Shown here: positions 36,566 through 47,809 of the stretch, piece after piece
Layout: every line of letters starts with the position of its first letter
Position numbering within the stretch: position 1 is the stretch's first letter
NCBI RefSeq assembly: GCF_016808095.1
Contig: NC_068975.1
Coordinates: 2,852,001-2,916,000, forward strand
Origin: Vigna angularis
Taxonomy: Eukaryota; Streptophyta; Magnoliopsida; Fabales; Fabaceae
Reading direction: 5' to 3'
DNA: 64,000 bases
The notes under the pieces: generated by a model
What the model saw: only the letters and a program-made list of their open reading frames with translations
What the model was told of the DNA's origin: nothing
Databases searched by the model: none
Made by a program: the position numbers and the translations under genes

Positions 36566-37218
36566 TAGTGTTGTCAAAATGGGTTAGAACCCGTTAGCCA
36601 ATCCGCCCTACCATAGATGATTCGAGCTGGGTTAGGTTGAAAAAATTGAAATTTCGATACGGGCCAATTTTCAGCCCGACTCACTAAAAACCCAACTCAT
36701 TTAGGTTGAACCTCTAGTAAGCTAGGTTGGCTCACCCACCCACTTAGTTTTCTACTAAGTACTTTTTGTTGAGTTAATCAATTACAAAATATTGAAACGA
36801 AGGCTCGTATGAAATTATTTTGTATGGATTAATTAGGCAACATTATAAATCCACAGATCTATACTTATTAGCTCAACTTTTATGCAAAAACAAATTTGAA
36901 TCGATGTGAAGCCATTAAAAATTTTGTTAAGGGGATTTTGTGATATCTTTGTGTGAATGAAATCTTATGTTTGATCGATCATAAATATAATTTAAGACCA
37001 TTTCCATTTATTCAGATTTGAATTAGAAATATTTTTTTATTTATTTTGGAAATAAGAAAACCTTATAATTAAGTGAATCAATGAGCTAATCCGTTTAACC
37101 TACCAACTTGTGGTGGATCGGGCCAGGAAAAATGAGTTAGGTTGGGTTATCTCACTAAGTGGCAAACTCGTGGTGGATCGAGTCAGGTTGGGCCGAGTGA
37201 CCCATTTTGACAGCACTA
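36566..37218. mobile_element. hAT-like non-autonomous element, 653 bp
   Basis: Terminal inverted repeats TAGTGTTGTCAAAATGGGT (left) and TAGTGCTGTCAAAATGGGT (right, reverse strand) are flanked by the 8-bp sequences CCAAAATA (36558-36565) and CCAAAGTG (37219-37226), matching at six of eight positions. Length, ends and duplication size fit the hAT superfamily. No transposase is encoded. It has inserted exactly between the right LTR and the primer-binding site of the gypsy-like element. Confidence 0.75.
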
Positions 37219-37790
37219 CCAAAGTGTAACACCTCATTTTAGGATGTCATGATTATGAGTAAAAATTTAAAAATTTTAAATCATAATACCATTACGAAAA
37301 TCCAAATACAATAAGTCCTTACAATTAACCAAAAAATAAACCAAAATTTCAATTTATTACAACTAAAACTCAAAGAAAATAGTTTATTCAAAACAAAACC
37401 ATAAAATTTTCCAATTCTCCCAATCAACTTGTTACACTATACAACATTCGAATTATCTACATTATCATCTGCTCTCGTATAGTGACACGAGTTATACAAT
37501 CATCGCACACACAACAAACAAACAAACACAAGGGTGAGCTAACTGAGAATCAAACAAGGTTACACACCAATAACTCAAACAAGGTTACATACCAATAACT
37601 CAAACACGATTAGACATCATTGCCACAAACCATTGGTCTTCTCTTTCGTACCCTACCATATTTCCTTTTCATCAGAACCAAGCAGTTCGAGCTGGCGTAT
37701 CATCGCATCAAGAGTTGTTTCCCTTGTCCCTCAATGACTTACCACTAAAAACTTTGGTGAATAAAACATTGGACACTATACTCAACAGCT

Positions 37791-39273
37791 TTCATTAGAT
37801 GATGTTTATTTCATCACTTAAATTTAACTTTTCTTCCATTATCATTAATATCAAATCCATGTTTCCATCCAATATCAGACCGATTTCTCTTGAATTTAGT
37901 GCATTTCCAGACATAATGGGATTAGCTTAATTTCACTTCAAACATAAGTAGAGGTGAACTTAAAACATTGCAACAAAGCTTTGGCACAAATTTTTGAATA
38001 ATGTAGTGAAACACTTTATTTTTTCAAAAATAAAATCATTTTTTTTAACAGTGCAATGCAACACTTTCTGTAAAATACATTTTGTGAGGCAAAGGCACAA
38101 CAACTAAAACATAATGCATAGGAACACAATTTTAGTGGTATAGGCACAACAACTTACACAAGCTGAGATCAAAGCCGAGATCGACGATACGTGAGCGACA
38201 AAGACGACACGAGAATGAAGGCGCTAGAATGAAAGCATGAGAACGAAGACACGAGAACAAAGACGCGAGGATGAAGACGAGATTGGAGGCGAGAACGACG
38301 ATGCGAGCGATGGTGCAAGAAACCACGAGTGAGAGTGCAAGAACGAAGATGAATCCTAAAAATGAAAACACAATTTGAATGAATCGCAAGAGAGAAATGA
38401 AGAAGATGAGTTTCGTCATTAAACCTAAATCAGAAAACCTAATTTGGTGTGCCCTAAAAAAGACTTCATTTTATGTCTTCAAAACTTCTTTGAAGTCCAT
38501 GTGTTCTCGGAAATTAACATCCACTATGTCTCTAAGACAGTTGTTTTTCATTCTTCTCGAATTGTTTCTTGATTTAGTCGATAATTATTCTCGAATTGTG
38601 TTTTCCTTCTAAAGAGTTACATGTTCTCATGACATTCATCTCATAAAGAAGTATTTAGTAAAATTGTCCTTCACCCTCTCCAACTCTGTAGAGTATAATT
38701 TTCTTTGGTTTAGGACCATTGAGGTTTAGAAGACACGAAACGAATTCTTGATAATTGTGGAAGGGGCTTTTATCCTTTGCTAACACTATCCCTGTGAAGA
38801 TTTTTTATACCATCACCTTTTCTTTTATCCATCTTCATAAAAATTGACTTTTAATCAATCAAGCAATATAAAATCCGTCTTTGAGTCAATTGCATGTAAT
38901 TTACCTTATTAATCTTGTACTTTATTGTGATTCTTGATATCTTAAATAATTTATTTTTACTTTTCGATAAAACAAATATACAACTTAAAAAAATCTTATT
39001 TATCCAAATCCTATATAAATAACTACTAAGACCACATAACAACCACTAAACTGAAAATGCTATGGATGTACAGCATATTTCTATCTTTAGTAATTATAAA
39101 TAATGCTAACAAAATAATATACATTAACTCATTTTAATAAAAAATTAGAATATATTAAAAGTATAAAAAGACCATAAAGTCTTTTATGCTTATAATATAA
39201 TATCTAAAAACAAAATATGGAAAGAGAATAAACAATGCATGTAAAAGTTCAAAAATAAGATATAAAATAAAAA
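37791..39273. other. Intergenic sequence with purine-rich repeats, no gene
   Basis: From 38160 to 38360 runs a degenerate repeat of GA(A/C)GACGCGAGAACGA-like units, strongly purine-rich on the plus strand and comparatively GC-rich. The minus-strand 95-aa frame over it (Leu/Ser/Cys-rich) is a by-product. Elsewhere nothing recognisable. Confidence 0.5.
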
Positions 39274-39630
39274 ATGTTAAATATATTTTTAGTTTTTAAA
39301 CTTTTACTCTAAATTGAAATTGATCATTGGATGAAATTATTGATATATTTTGATTCTAATGAATGGATATAATTTTTTAAGCCAATTATGTCAATTGTTT
39401 TACTTATTAAACATGTTTCAAGCTAACATTTCACTTCCTTATACTATTTGACACTTTCCTTTTTCAATGTCATATAGGAAATACATTTGACACAAAAATA
39501 AATTAACATAATTGAGTTAAAAATATTATAATTATTATTTTTAAAGTTTGGGAACAACAATGTACTAAAGTTTCAAACAAGACAAATTCTAATTTTATGT
39601 CAAAATTCAAATACTAAAAATTTATTTAAT
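39274..39630. mobile_element. Small inverted-repeat element (MITE), about 357 bp
   Basis: The left end reads GTTAAATATATTTTTAGTTT. The right end, on the reverse strand, reads ATTAAATAAATTTTTAGTAT, and both continue with similar T/A-rich sequence (TAAACTTT against TGAATTT). No coding sequence. The ends resemble a MITE family abundant in legumes. The target duplication is not clear. Confidence 0.5.
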
Positions 39631-40214
39631 CCAAATAAAAATAAATAATTAATTGATTATATTTGGATAACTTTTCCTGATAAGAAAAGTTACATTTAGA
39701 TACCAAATAATTGACTATACAAAGGAACTCAATTGATTAATTAATAAAATATTTAACTTTTATTATAACATAATAACTAATTCAAAATACATTAAATTAT
39801 TTTTAAAAATTTATTTCATTAAATATTATCAAAAATATATTAATATACAACTAAGTTTATTTTATCTATCACAAAAATTTCACTTTCTTTCCCTAAAATT
39901 TATTTTCTTTTCAATTCACCCAACAATTTTTCCTACTACAACTAAGGATAAGTACTACTATTAGTTGTATTTGTCCCAACGCCCTGCATCCGTAATATTA
40001 TCATAATCATTACCAAATATATATTATAATTATACAAAATCACAATAAATAAATAAATCCCTTCTCATACCATACAAAATAAAATAAACATTCACACAAA
40101 TTGAACTATTTAATTAATTATGAATATCACCAAAAATAAATAGTTATTGTAATACAATCACTTAATGCATTCACCCAAATATATTTATAATGATTTAAAA
40201 TTATGAAATAAAAA
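39631..40214. other. AT-rich intergenic spacer, no feature seen
   Basis: Highly AT-rich sequence between the MITE and the 68-bp repeat. No open frame with recognisable content and no repeat structure beyond simple A/T runs. Confidence 0.55.
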
Positions 40215-40375
40215 AGCATTTAGTATAACTCTACCAACATAATAATAAAACATTTCATATAATTTTACCAAAGTTATAAAAACACTTTTAGTATAACTCT
40301 ACCAAAATAATAAAAAACCATTTCATATAATTTTACCAAAGTTATAAAAAACATTTCATATAAATTTACCAAATT
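40215..40375. repeat. AT-rich tandem repeat, unit about 68 bp
   Basis: CATTTCATATAATTTTACCA occurs at 40251 and 40319, with a shortened third copy near 40350. The intervening TTTAGTATAACTCTACCAA is also repeated. The array leads straight into the direct repeat that flanks the OXA1 copy. Confidence 0.7.
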
Positions 40376-40520
40376 ATAAAATATTATAATATCTAAAAGG
40401 AACATTAGCATTATTTTCAAATATATTATTATAACTATAAAAGTATTTAAAAAAATTAAATAAATCACATATTATATCAAATCAAAATTCGTTACAATGA
40501 AATTACTTAGTTATGATCAC
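40364..40520. repeat. Left direct repeat flanking the OXA1 duplicate
   Basis: About 150 bp is similar to 42562-42715 in the same orientation. Both run through TTTACCAAA, AAGGAACATTA, AAATATATT(A/G)TTATAA and AAAAATTAAATAAATCAC. The pair brackets the partial OXA1 copy. Confidence 0.65.
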
Positions 40521-40789
40521 CCTAATTATTAAAATTACGTAATACAATATTATGCTATGAATTGAAAATATAAAAAAAATGATTATATTTAGACATAATA
40601 AAGCCAATGTCAGAAAACATTTGTCAACGTTATAAAGCATTCTTTTATAAACTAAATATATTAAAACCAAATATGAAGTGAATTTGATTTCAAAATAAAA
40701 GACACCTAATTACAAAATATTAGTTGATTATTAACCGTCTAACTGCTTTCCAACGACTCACCTAATAAAGAAAATAGCCATGTTACCAT

Positions 40790-42515
40790 AGGGAAATGAA
40801 TGTTTACTGATTTCAGTTAAGTCTATCACAAGTCAACTCAAACTTCAAAGATTGCTCCACTAATACATTATATCACCAAACAAAGTAATTACATCAATTG
40901 GAGAATATATCCTTTACAAGCAAATTGAAAAACACTTACTCCTTGAATAGCATCTTCACTTTTTCTCTGACCTTCAGGAACAGCAATGGAATCTATAGCC
41001 TGACAAATGAAATTCATGTTGTGATTACAAAAAATGTGGTTGCTGGCACAACAATCTATAACATACATACATACAAGAACATTCAAAACTTCAAATTTCA
41101 ATAAGCTGGGAAAATACCAAGAATCTCATCAGACACAAGGAAAACACATCCAGCAACCAAAGTAATTGTTTTGTACAAATACAGGTATTGTATAATCAAG
41201 GTCACCTATATATTTCTGCAGAACAGAAGACAATATCACCAAATCTAAGCCTTACACACTAGAAACTAAATTGTTTGTTAAGTTATGCATTAGTTCGTGT
41301 AGTACAGGTCATGTTATAATCTTCTTGATGAAACCACAATTATGCAATATTTTTCAGGAATATGCTACTGAGGGACTACAGACCATGGATCCACCCTATG
41401 TAGGCAAGATTTTAGGCTTAATCATATTTTCTGACCCTGAAAAAATAGTCAATTTGGCTTTTAGTCCCAACTAACAAAATTCCATTTGAAACCCAATTCT
41501 GTGAAAATATATGGTTGTAATTTATATGCTTGTAAACAGATCAACAACATCTGGTATAGCCTGATTGTGCCACTACTACCAATTGCACAGCATATGTCCA
41601 CTATTCCAATAGTTAAAACTAACTAGAAAGGAAAAAGAAACAGACTGGAAGATATATAACTGTATTACCTTATCTTCCATCTCCTCCTCTATTTTTTTCA
41701 TGTGACGCCTCATTAGCTGCAACACACATGACATATAGTTAAGTAACAAGACAGAGTATAGAAAAAAGTTCTTACTAATTAGTCACTACAACAAGCTTGA
41801 GGATCTTCACAGATAAAGGGGCGAGAGAGATAGGGAGAGTACAGCTAGGAACAAATCCACTAACTTTTGTTAGGAATATCTTAAGTCAAAGAGAGGAAAA
41901 GGGCCAGAGAAGAAACAGTTTCCTTCGAATGTTTGACATTTATCCCTTCCAGCCAATACATATGTGAATGAAAAGAAAAATAAACACGAAAAAAACTATT
42001 GCAAATACATCAATTTAGCAAGAAAAGGTGATGAAGCTACAAGCCGCAAATACACTATAGGCTCAGAAGTGGCCTAAAGTTGATTTATTAAGAATGGAAT
42101 GTTGCACTTCGAGTCAAGAAAGTTATCCGAAAAATGGTCAAGGAAAAAACAACTTTCAAATTGTACAATCCGGAAGTCATTTGGCTTATCACAATCCAAA
42201 AGTCATTTTTGGCTTTTCGAACTGTACAATCTGGAAGTCACTTTTGACTTCCAGTTCCTAGACTCCGAACGACAAACTGAGAATTTTTTTAATATAGAGT
42301 GCCGGGAAAAATATATAGAGGTGCATGAAGAAGCTGCCCATGCATGGTACCAATCCAAGAAAAATCTTGCTATCATAAGCCAAAAACCCTTAATTATCAA
42401 TAAACTTTGAAATGTTATGAAAGGAGTTGACATGCCAATATCAGGCATCACTAATAGTGAAAAAAAAAAGTATTTCCCTTTAAAATGGCATTCAGTATTT
42501 TAAGATGAAGGATCA
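40790..42515 (-). pseudogene. Partial OXA1 duplicate: exons 2-4 with introns
   Basis: This stretch is collinear with about 23700-25300 of the intact OXA1 gene, introns included, so it is a genomic and not a processed copy. The exon 4 equivalent (about 40942-41001) reads AIDSIAVPEGQRKSEDAI, where the parent has [18 protein letters not shown]. The exon 3 equivalent (41669-41716) reads LMRRHMKKIEEEMEDK. The exon 2 equivalent (about 42040-42115) has a frameshift in the first membrane segment and a stop, and its upstream half is replaced by about 220 bp of unrelated sequence (about 42116-42340). The collinear intron resumes at 42348 (CCAATCCAAGA). There is no start, no exon 1 and no exons 5-9, so it cannot make an insertase. 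Confidence 0.9.
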
Positions 42516-42561
42516 ACCTATATGAATATGCATACGATGGACTCATCATTGAAGAACGTTT

Positions 42562-42715
42562 TTTACCAAAATTATAAAAAACATTATCATATTTATAAGG
42601 AACATTAACATCATTATTAAATATATTGTTATAAGTATAAAAGTATTTCAAAAAATTAAATAAATCACTAATCATATTATATAAATTAAAAATTCTATAA
42701 AATCTAATTACTTAA
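42562..42715. repeat. Right direct repeat flanking the OXA1 duplicate
   Basis: Similar to 40364-40520 in the same orientation (see that entry). It ends about 25 bp before the CNX6 stop codon, so the CNX6 transcript terminator region may lie within this repeat. Confidence 0.65.
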
Positions 42716-42739
42716 TTGATTAAATATATTTAATTGACA

Positions 42740-43312
42740 TTATTCTTGACTACCTTGATCATCAACCTGAACCTTAGTCCCACAACAAGCCTTTTTGGTC
42801 TGCTCTTCAATTACTACCTTTCTACCACAGCAACCTGCATCCTTGTTACCAAGTTCGGACCTCCTCTCTAGGAACTCACTGTTCTCCTTCCAAACCTCCC
42901 CATTTGAATAGACCTCCTTTTTCCAAATAGGAACTTTGGCTTTTATCTCATCTATCAAAAATCTACATGCCTCCAGTGCATCTGCCCTGTGGACAGATGA
43001 GACTGCAATGAAGACACTTGTTTCACCCACAGGCACCGTGCCTATACGATGAGCAACAGCGATGGAATGTAGGTTCCAGGATGCTCTGGCAGATGAACAG
43101 ATCATGTTGATACAACGTATTGCCATTGGAACATAAGCTTCATATCTCAACTCCAAGACTGTTTTCCCTTCAAAGGTGTCACGAGTTGTGCCAGCAAATG
43201 TTGCTATAGCACCAGCTTGTGGAGCACTAACAAAATTCATGTATTTAGCAACATCTACTGGATTCAGGTTTTCCAAGATTTCAATAAGATTTTTATCATC
43301 TTTTGCAGCCAT
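42740..43312 (-). CDS. CNX6: Molybdopterin synthase catalytic (large) subunit, MoaE/MOCS2B family
   Basis: A 190-aa protein of the MoaE fold, close to the plant CNX6 length (just under 200 aa). It transfers sulfur from the thiocarboxylated small subunit to cyclic pyranopterin monophosphate, giving molybdopterin in the cytosol. Visible family blocks: GAIATFAGTTRD (about 34-45), LELRYEAYVPMA, IAVAHRIGTVPVGE, VSSVHRADALEAC and the active-site segment KVPIWKKEVYSNGEVWKEN. The KK pair and the later WK supply the conserved catalytic lysines. I start at ATG 43312 because family similarity (LIEILE.LNPVDVAKYM) begins there; an in-frame ATG 14 codons upstream is possible. The tail has two CCG(R/T)KV motifs. 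There is no intron in the coding part. Confidence 0.93.
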   Translation of the reverse strand: MAAKDDKNLIEILENLNPVDVAKYMNFVSAPQAGAIATFAGTTRDTFEGKTVLELRYEAYVPMAIRCINMICSSARASWNLHSIAVAHRIGTVPVGETSVFIAVSSVHRADALEACRFLIDEIKAKVPIWKKEVYSNGEVWKENSEFLERRSELGNKDAGCCGRKVVIEEQTKKACCGTKVQVDDQGSQE

Positions 43313-45190
43313 TTTCCACAAGTCAGATACAATGATGATGGAACAAAAATCCAACGTGATTTGAACACTTTCTTCCTTCGAAAATTAAAGTAGACAAGTC
43401 CAGCAGTTCATCCTTCAAATTGATTATAGCCACTCATAGTTCCCAAAGACCTGGTGAAAAGCTTCTATAATATTAGGTTATAATCTCAACATCAAATGAC
43501 CTATAAATAAACAAAACACATATATATGTAACTGGTTTCTTAGGAACTTTGAAGGCTAGAAAGAAACCTTGGTAATTACAAAATATTAATAAAGTAATAG
43601 TATTAATAGTAAAGAAAATAGCAGCAAGGCTGGTTTCTAGAGTTGCTGTAGGGAATCACGACTTTTTAAGAAAACTAAGAATGATTGGTTAATTGAATAT
43701 TGAAATCAGAGAGATTTGTATGCAGTTAAGGGGTGAAAGTACTTGAAATGTAAATACAGGAAGAGGAAAGTGGAAAGGTAACACATTTCATGAAGTGATT
43801 GGAGAAACTGATCTCTCTTCAACCACACTGGTTAAGATTAACGAAATTAGTAGTTCTACTTCTGCAATAACACCAATTTTATTCTGATCTAGTTTCTATA
43901 ACAACCTAAAATCCAACTAGTTGTCTAACTTTCAGAGTATTGCTACACGGTCTACTAACATATGAATGGAGTGGGAAATTTTAAAAATTATATTAAAAAA
44001 GGAAAAATTTAGATTTCACGTGGGGTTCTGCTGCTATGTGTCTAAGTGATAGTCTTGACCTACCTAGTTGCTATCTTCACATAGTGTTACTTTCTGTCTC
44101 ATTAAAAGACAATGATACTTCAAATAAATTTTGCTCCCTTTCAAATTAAATTAAATCGGCCAGAGGGAGGAAGGAAACATCTTTCAAAGACTTCAATACC
44201 AATATTCAAACTTATCCTATTATATGACAGCATACAATCTTCATCAGAAGTCCGTGCACGTCTTTGTAATAAAATAAATAAGGATTTTTCCTTTACAACC
44301 CTGAATAACTACAGTACTACATACAATCAGAGTTAACTACAAGAATTAGAATTAGCTAATCTGCTAGCAGATATGAACTAGTTGTTTAGTAGGTAGATGT
44401 ATAACGCCAATGACTCATATTTGTATTTAAGCAAGATTTGATAAGTTAGTTCACATGGTAAATGTATTTCAACTCTTATATGTTTGTTCAACTATCATAT
44501 CATCCCATTACATAGAAATCATCATGACATTTAATGTATGATATGACCCCAGGGCCTTTAACGCCATTAATTATTCAGAGATGAGACAAGGGAAGGACTA
44601 ATTTCATTTGACAAATTACAATTCCTAAAACTAATTCTAAAATTTTAATTGTTGAGATTAAAATGACACTGCTACAATTTCGAGGATATCCATCAACTTA
44701 CCCGTTTGTCTAACGTAGGATACCCATTGCTTCTGTGGATGAAGTCCCTTTTTCATCTTCTTCCAATTTGCAACCTCGCCACCTGAAAATACATTTTATC
44801 AAACATTTTACATGAAAAGGTCAAATAATTGAAATTCATTTTGAAATTAGAGCACACGTCAATGTAAAATAGACAATCACTTGCAGAGTTAAGAAACACA
44901 AGTCTAAAAAGTTAGCAAATGTTTTGGCAACCAACAATCCCTTAAAATCTAAAAATAAGAATTTCTCCCTCTTCATTTACAATTTCAATTAACAAAAAAC
45001 TGATCTTTCAAGTGAATTCAGAGAAAAAGTTTCTGCACTTACTGGAGGTAAATTATATTCAATGCAATTGCTGAGCTTCGATGCTAGTTGGATTCAATTC
45101 ACTGATTCAGTCGCAGAAAGAGAGAAAAAGGGGCTTTTGGTTAGGTTGAAGATGATGCTGCATCAACGATTGGGACCAAATAAAAACTAA
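43313..45190 (-). promoter_or_regulatory. CNX6 leader with two probable introns, and promoter region
   Basis: Reading the minus strand there is a first leader exon (about 45190-45040) ending CCTCCA before the consensus donor GTAAGTGC. A second exon follows (44783-44702) after acceptor TGTATTTTCAG and ends at GTAAGTT. A third exon then begins about 43453 after TTTTCACCAG and leads into the CNX6 start. These sites are read by eye. The intervening 43460-44700 has no coding signal. If right, the leader carries a short upstream reading frame that may limit CNX6 translation. Confidence 0.45.
44702..44756 (-). CDS. Short upstream frame in CNX6 leader exon 2 (L31-like start?)
   Basis: The exon encodes MKKGLHPQKQWVSYVRQTG up to a GTAAGT donor. 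From memory this resembles the first exon of a small plant protein annotated as ribosomal protein L31-like (MKKG.HPQ.QWISYV..SG); I cannot verify this here. The rest of such a protein is not found downstream. If spliced to the CNX6 exon at 43453, the frame would end after about 15 further codons. It is therefore either a conserved-looking upstream ORF or the captured/relict first exon of another gene. Confidence 0.35.
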
Positions 45191-46499
45191 CTTATGTCAT
45201 CTGGTATGTCATTTCTTTCCTTCTGCAACCCATGAGCATAGCACCAATGGGGTAGTTAAAAGATTGGACTGTTCCTTTACTTCTTTTAAAAAAAATATTT
45301 TAAATTGTTTAATAATAACAAAATTATTTGATAATAAAAAATAAAAATTTAAGTTATAATTTAAATTACTTTTTGCAATTTAATATTGTAAATATGTATT
45401 ATTTTAGATGTAATAAACTAAGATAATTTAAATTGAATTTAAAACAAATATTAAAATATCATTTATAAAATAAAAAACAAATTCACAAATTCAAATTAGA
45501 AAAAACAAATAAATAATATCTACAAAGATAAATAAATTTAAAAAATTATTATTTATAAAAGACTCATTGATTATTTAATTAATATTAATTATTTAATAGT
45601 TTATATATAATTGATTAAAATTTAATAGTTTATGTAAATTAAATTTATTACCTTTAAATTACTCTATTATAATTAATAAAAAAAATTTAATTTATAAGTA
45701 TCAATAGTTATTTAATTTGAAATACTATTAAATATGTGTATCTTTCAAGTAATATAATACACCAAAGTAATGACAAGAATGCTTTACTCAAAGTATAACG
45801 ATACTTTGTTATTGATAACATTTTGACACGATCACGTGTCATTATCCTATTAGTTTATGTGAAAAATGTTTTAAAAAAATGAAAATGAGGTCGGAATTGA
45901 AGGGTTAAAGGGTTTTGTTTTCACGACATTCATTTGGAGGAGTTTGAAAAAAAAGAGAAGGTGATTTTCGCGAGAGAAATCTAAAATCCTTCTCCCCCAC
46001 CCATCACAAGCGTCCCTCTCCCCACAAGCGTCTCCGTTATTGTCGGAATTTGAAGTTCGCCAGAGTGCCGCCGTTATCGTAACGTTTGTAACTAATGAAC
46101 TCCGAAACCGCCATTGGAGGTGGTTTTTGAAGCTTGTCTCTGTTCCTTTCGATAATGTATTGTTTGTGTTAGATGGGTTTAAGTTCTTTAAAAAACAATT
46201 GGGCATTTAAGGGTTGTTGTATTATTTTGGTGTTTATCGTGGTATAGCTAAGTGTGGTATGAAGTTTTGTTGAACATTTTGTGGTTGATGTGGTTTTTGG
46301 GTGGAAAGTTTGAATTTTTTGGGGTTTGTGGTTGTTGTTGGGTTATTTTGAGTTAGTTTTTATATTATGTTTGGTTTGACAGTAATGGATTGCATTAATC
46401 AAGAAGCTCATAACAATGTAAGTAAATGTCATATATTGAAAATGTATTAGTTTCTCTGAAAAATGTTAGTTAATGGTTGTTTATGTTAAAAATAATTTG

Positions 46500-46780
46500 T
46501 AGTTTCGATTGCGGCCGTGGTGCGACACCAAAGCTATAGTTGAGATTAATGGTATACTAAGAGAAAATGATCAGACACGTATCAGCGAGACTCCATTCAA
46601 GTGGTGTCTTCATATGTCTTCATATCGGTGAGAGTAACCATCTAGGAAATATAGATAAAACGTTGATCTTGAAAAATTATCTGCAACTAGCACAGAGGTT
46701 TAACAATTATGAGTTAGTAGTCCTTGGAAAACTCTTTGAGTCTATGTTCCAACAAAACAAGAATCGTCTCATTTAGAGTT
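46500..46780 (+). pseudogene. Unidentified captured or transposon-derived coding fragment, left arm
   Basis: A broken frame reads RLRPWCDTKAIVEINGILRE and, shifted, TPFKWCLHMSSYR, then DKTLILKNYLQLAQRFNNYE. Its style (PFKWCL after a short charged helix) recalls Ulp1-protease-associated proteins carried by some plant MULEs, but I am not sure. The mirror copy is at 50740-50935. Neither arm holds a start-to-stop gene. Confidence 0.4.
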
Positions 46781-47291
46781 CGGTAGAGAGAGTTATGAGT
46801 AAAATAGTCAACAAAGGTGAAAGCTAAAAAAACATGAGTATGATTAAAATTTTAATAATTTTACTGCAATTAGTGTTGTTGTCCAAAAATTACGAATTAG
46901 TAATCATTGGAAAGACTTTTTAGTCTATTTTCTAATAAAAAAAGAATCATCCAATTTGGAGGTATGTGGAAAAAGTTGTACTTAAAATATTAAGCAAATG
47001 TCATAGTTGACAATACATTATTTTATACCTATATCTTTTTCTTTTGATTCATAGATCTAAGTGGCATGCCTTCTCTTAGACTGATTTTAAAATATGATTT
47101 TGCATTTTGATTAGACTGTGGAAAAATGATTAAAGACATGGTTAAGTTGGAATTAAAGCATGCTCAACTAATTAAAGATGATATAGTTATTGTGATAAGT
47201 TGAACTTAATTATTAACTCTTATTCCTATCCAACTCTTACATATGTTGTTTGATTTTATTTTTTAATTTATATTTATTTCATTATCGTAAG

Positions 47292-47447
47292 AATGGAGTA
47301 AATGTGAAGGGATATTTTGTGTGGTCTTTCTTCGACAATTTTTAATGGTCTTCGAGCTATACATTACGATTCAGAATGATCTTCATAGATTACAAAAATG
47401 GTTTGAAAAGATATCCAAAACTATTAGCAATGTGATACAAGAACTTC
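47292..47447 (+). pseudogene. GH1 beta-glucosidase C-terminal fragment, left arm (two stops)
   Basis: After an intron-like ATTATCGTAAG edge the frame reads NGVNVKGYFVWSFFDNF, a stop, then FRMIFIDYKNGLKRYPKL and a second stop where Trp of the MWYKNF motif should be. Glycosyl hydrolase family 1 has DGVNVKGYFAWSL.DNFEW followed by YVDYKN.LKRYPK.SA.WF here. The catalytic glutamates lie upstream and are absent, so this is only the C-terminal exon. Confidence 0.85.
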
Positions 47448-47809
47448 CTCGAGAAAGAAACCAGACTTTCTTCTCATTCTTTCATTATTCTTTCATTGTA
47501 ATTAAAGTCCTATATATATTTTATTGGACTTCGGTTGATAAATAAAAAATACAGATATGTTGTAGATCTGTTGATATTGTTGTTACAGTAAGAATGAAAA
47601 AGACACTATTATGATAATGAAGTTTTCATTTTCCATATCCATCATTTATATACCCAACAACGTTTGACATAAATTGCTTTTGTGTATGAACAACATAATC
47701 GTTTGGATAATAATTTATAAGTAAATTATTATATCAATTTGAAATTTTGAATGTTGGATTAAAATAGTTAACAAAATTGAAAATTTGTACATGTGTGCAT
47801 ACAAGTAAC

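Larger units (their letters stand above)
29580..37790 (-). mobile_element. Degenerate Ty3/gypsy-like LTR retrotransposon, composite and internally duplicated
   Basis: Two direct LTR copies start TGTAACACC(C/T)CATTTTAGGA: one at 29580 and one at about 37225. The similarity continues through GACACGAGTTATAC and CAACAAACAAACAAACACAAG; the right copy is lost after about 37790. On the minus strand the right LTR ends TTACA and was followed by a tRNA-Met-like primer site (TTGGTATCAAAGCC), now split by a hAT-like insertion. Internal sequence contains gag twice, with no recognisable pol. Two segments, 30669-32280 and 33999-36530, are direct repeats of each other; the first lacks about 920 bp present in the second (34281-35202). 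Confidence 0.7.

Noticed and set aside
38132..38419. 95-aa minus-strand frame resembling a membrane protein
   Set aside because: Hydrophobic only because the plus strand is a purine-rich degenerate repeat; no start context or homology.
44500..44560. Possible continuation of the L31-like peptide (minus strand, NVMMISM)
   Set aside because: Only a few residues resemble the expected HVMMTKIH, there is no splice acceptor, and a stop follows at once; most likely coincidence.
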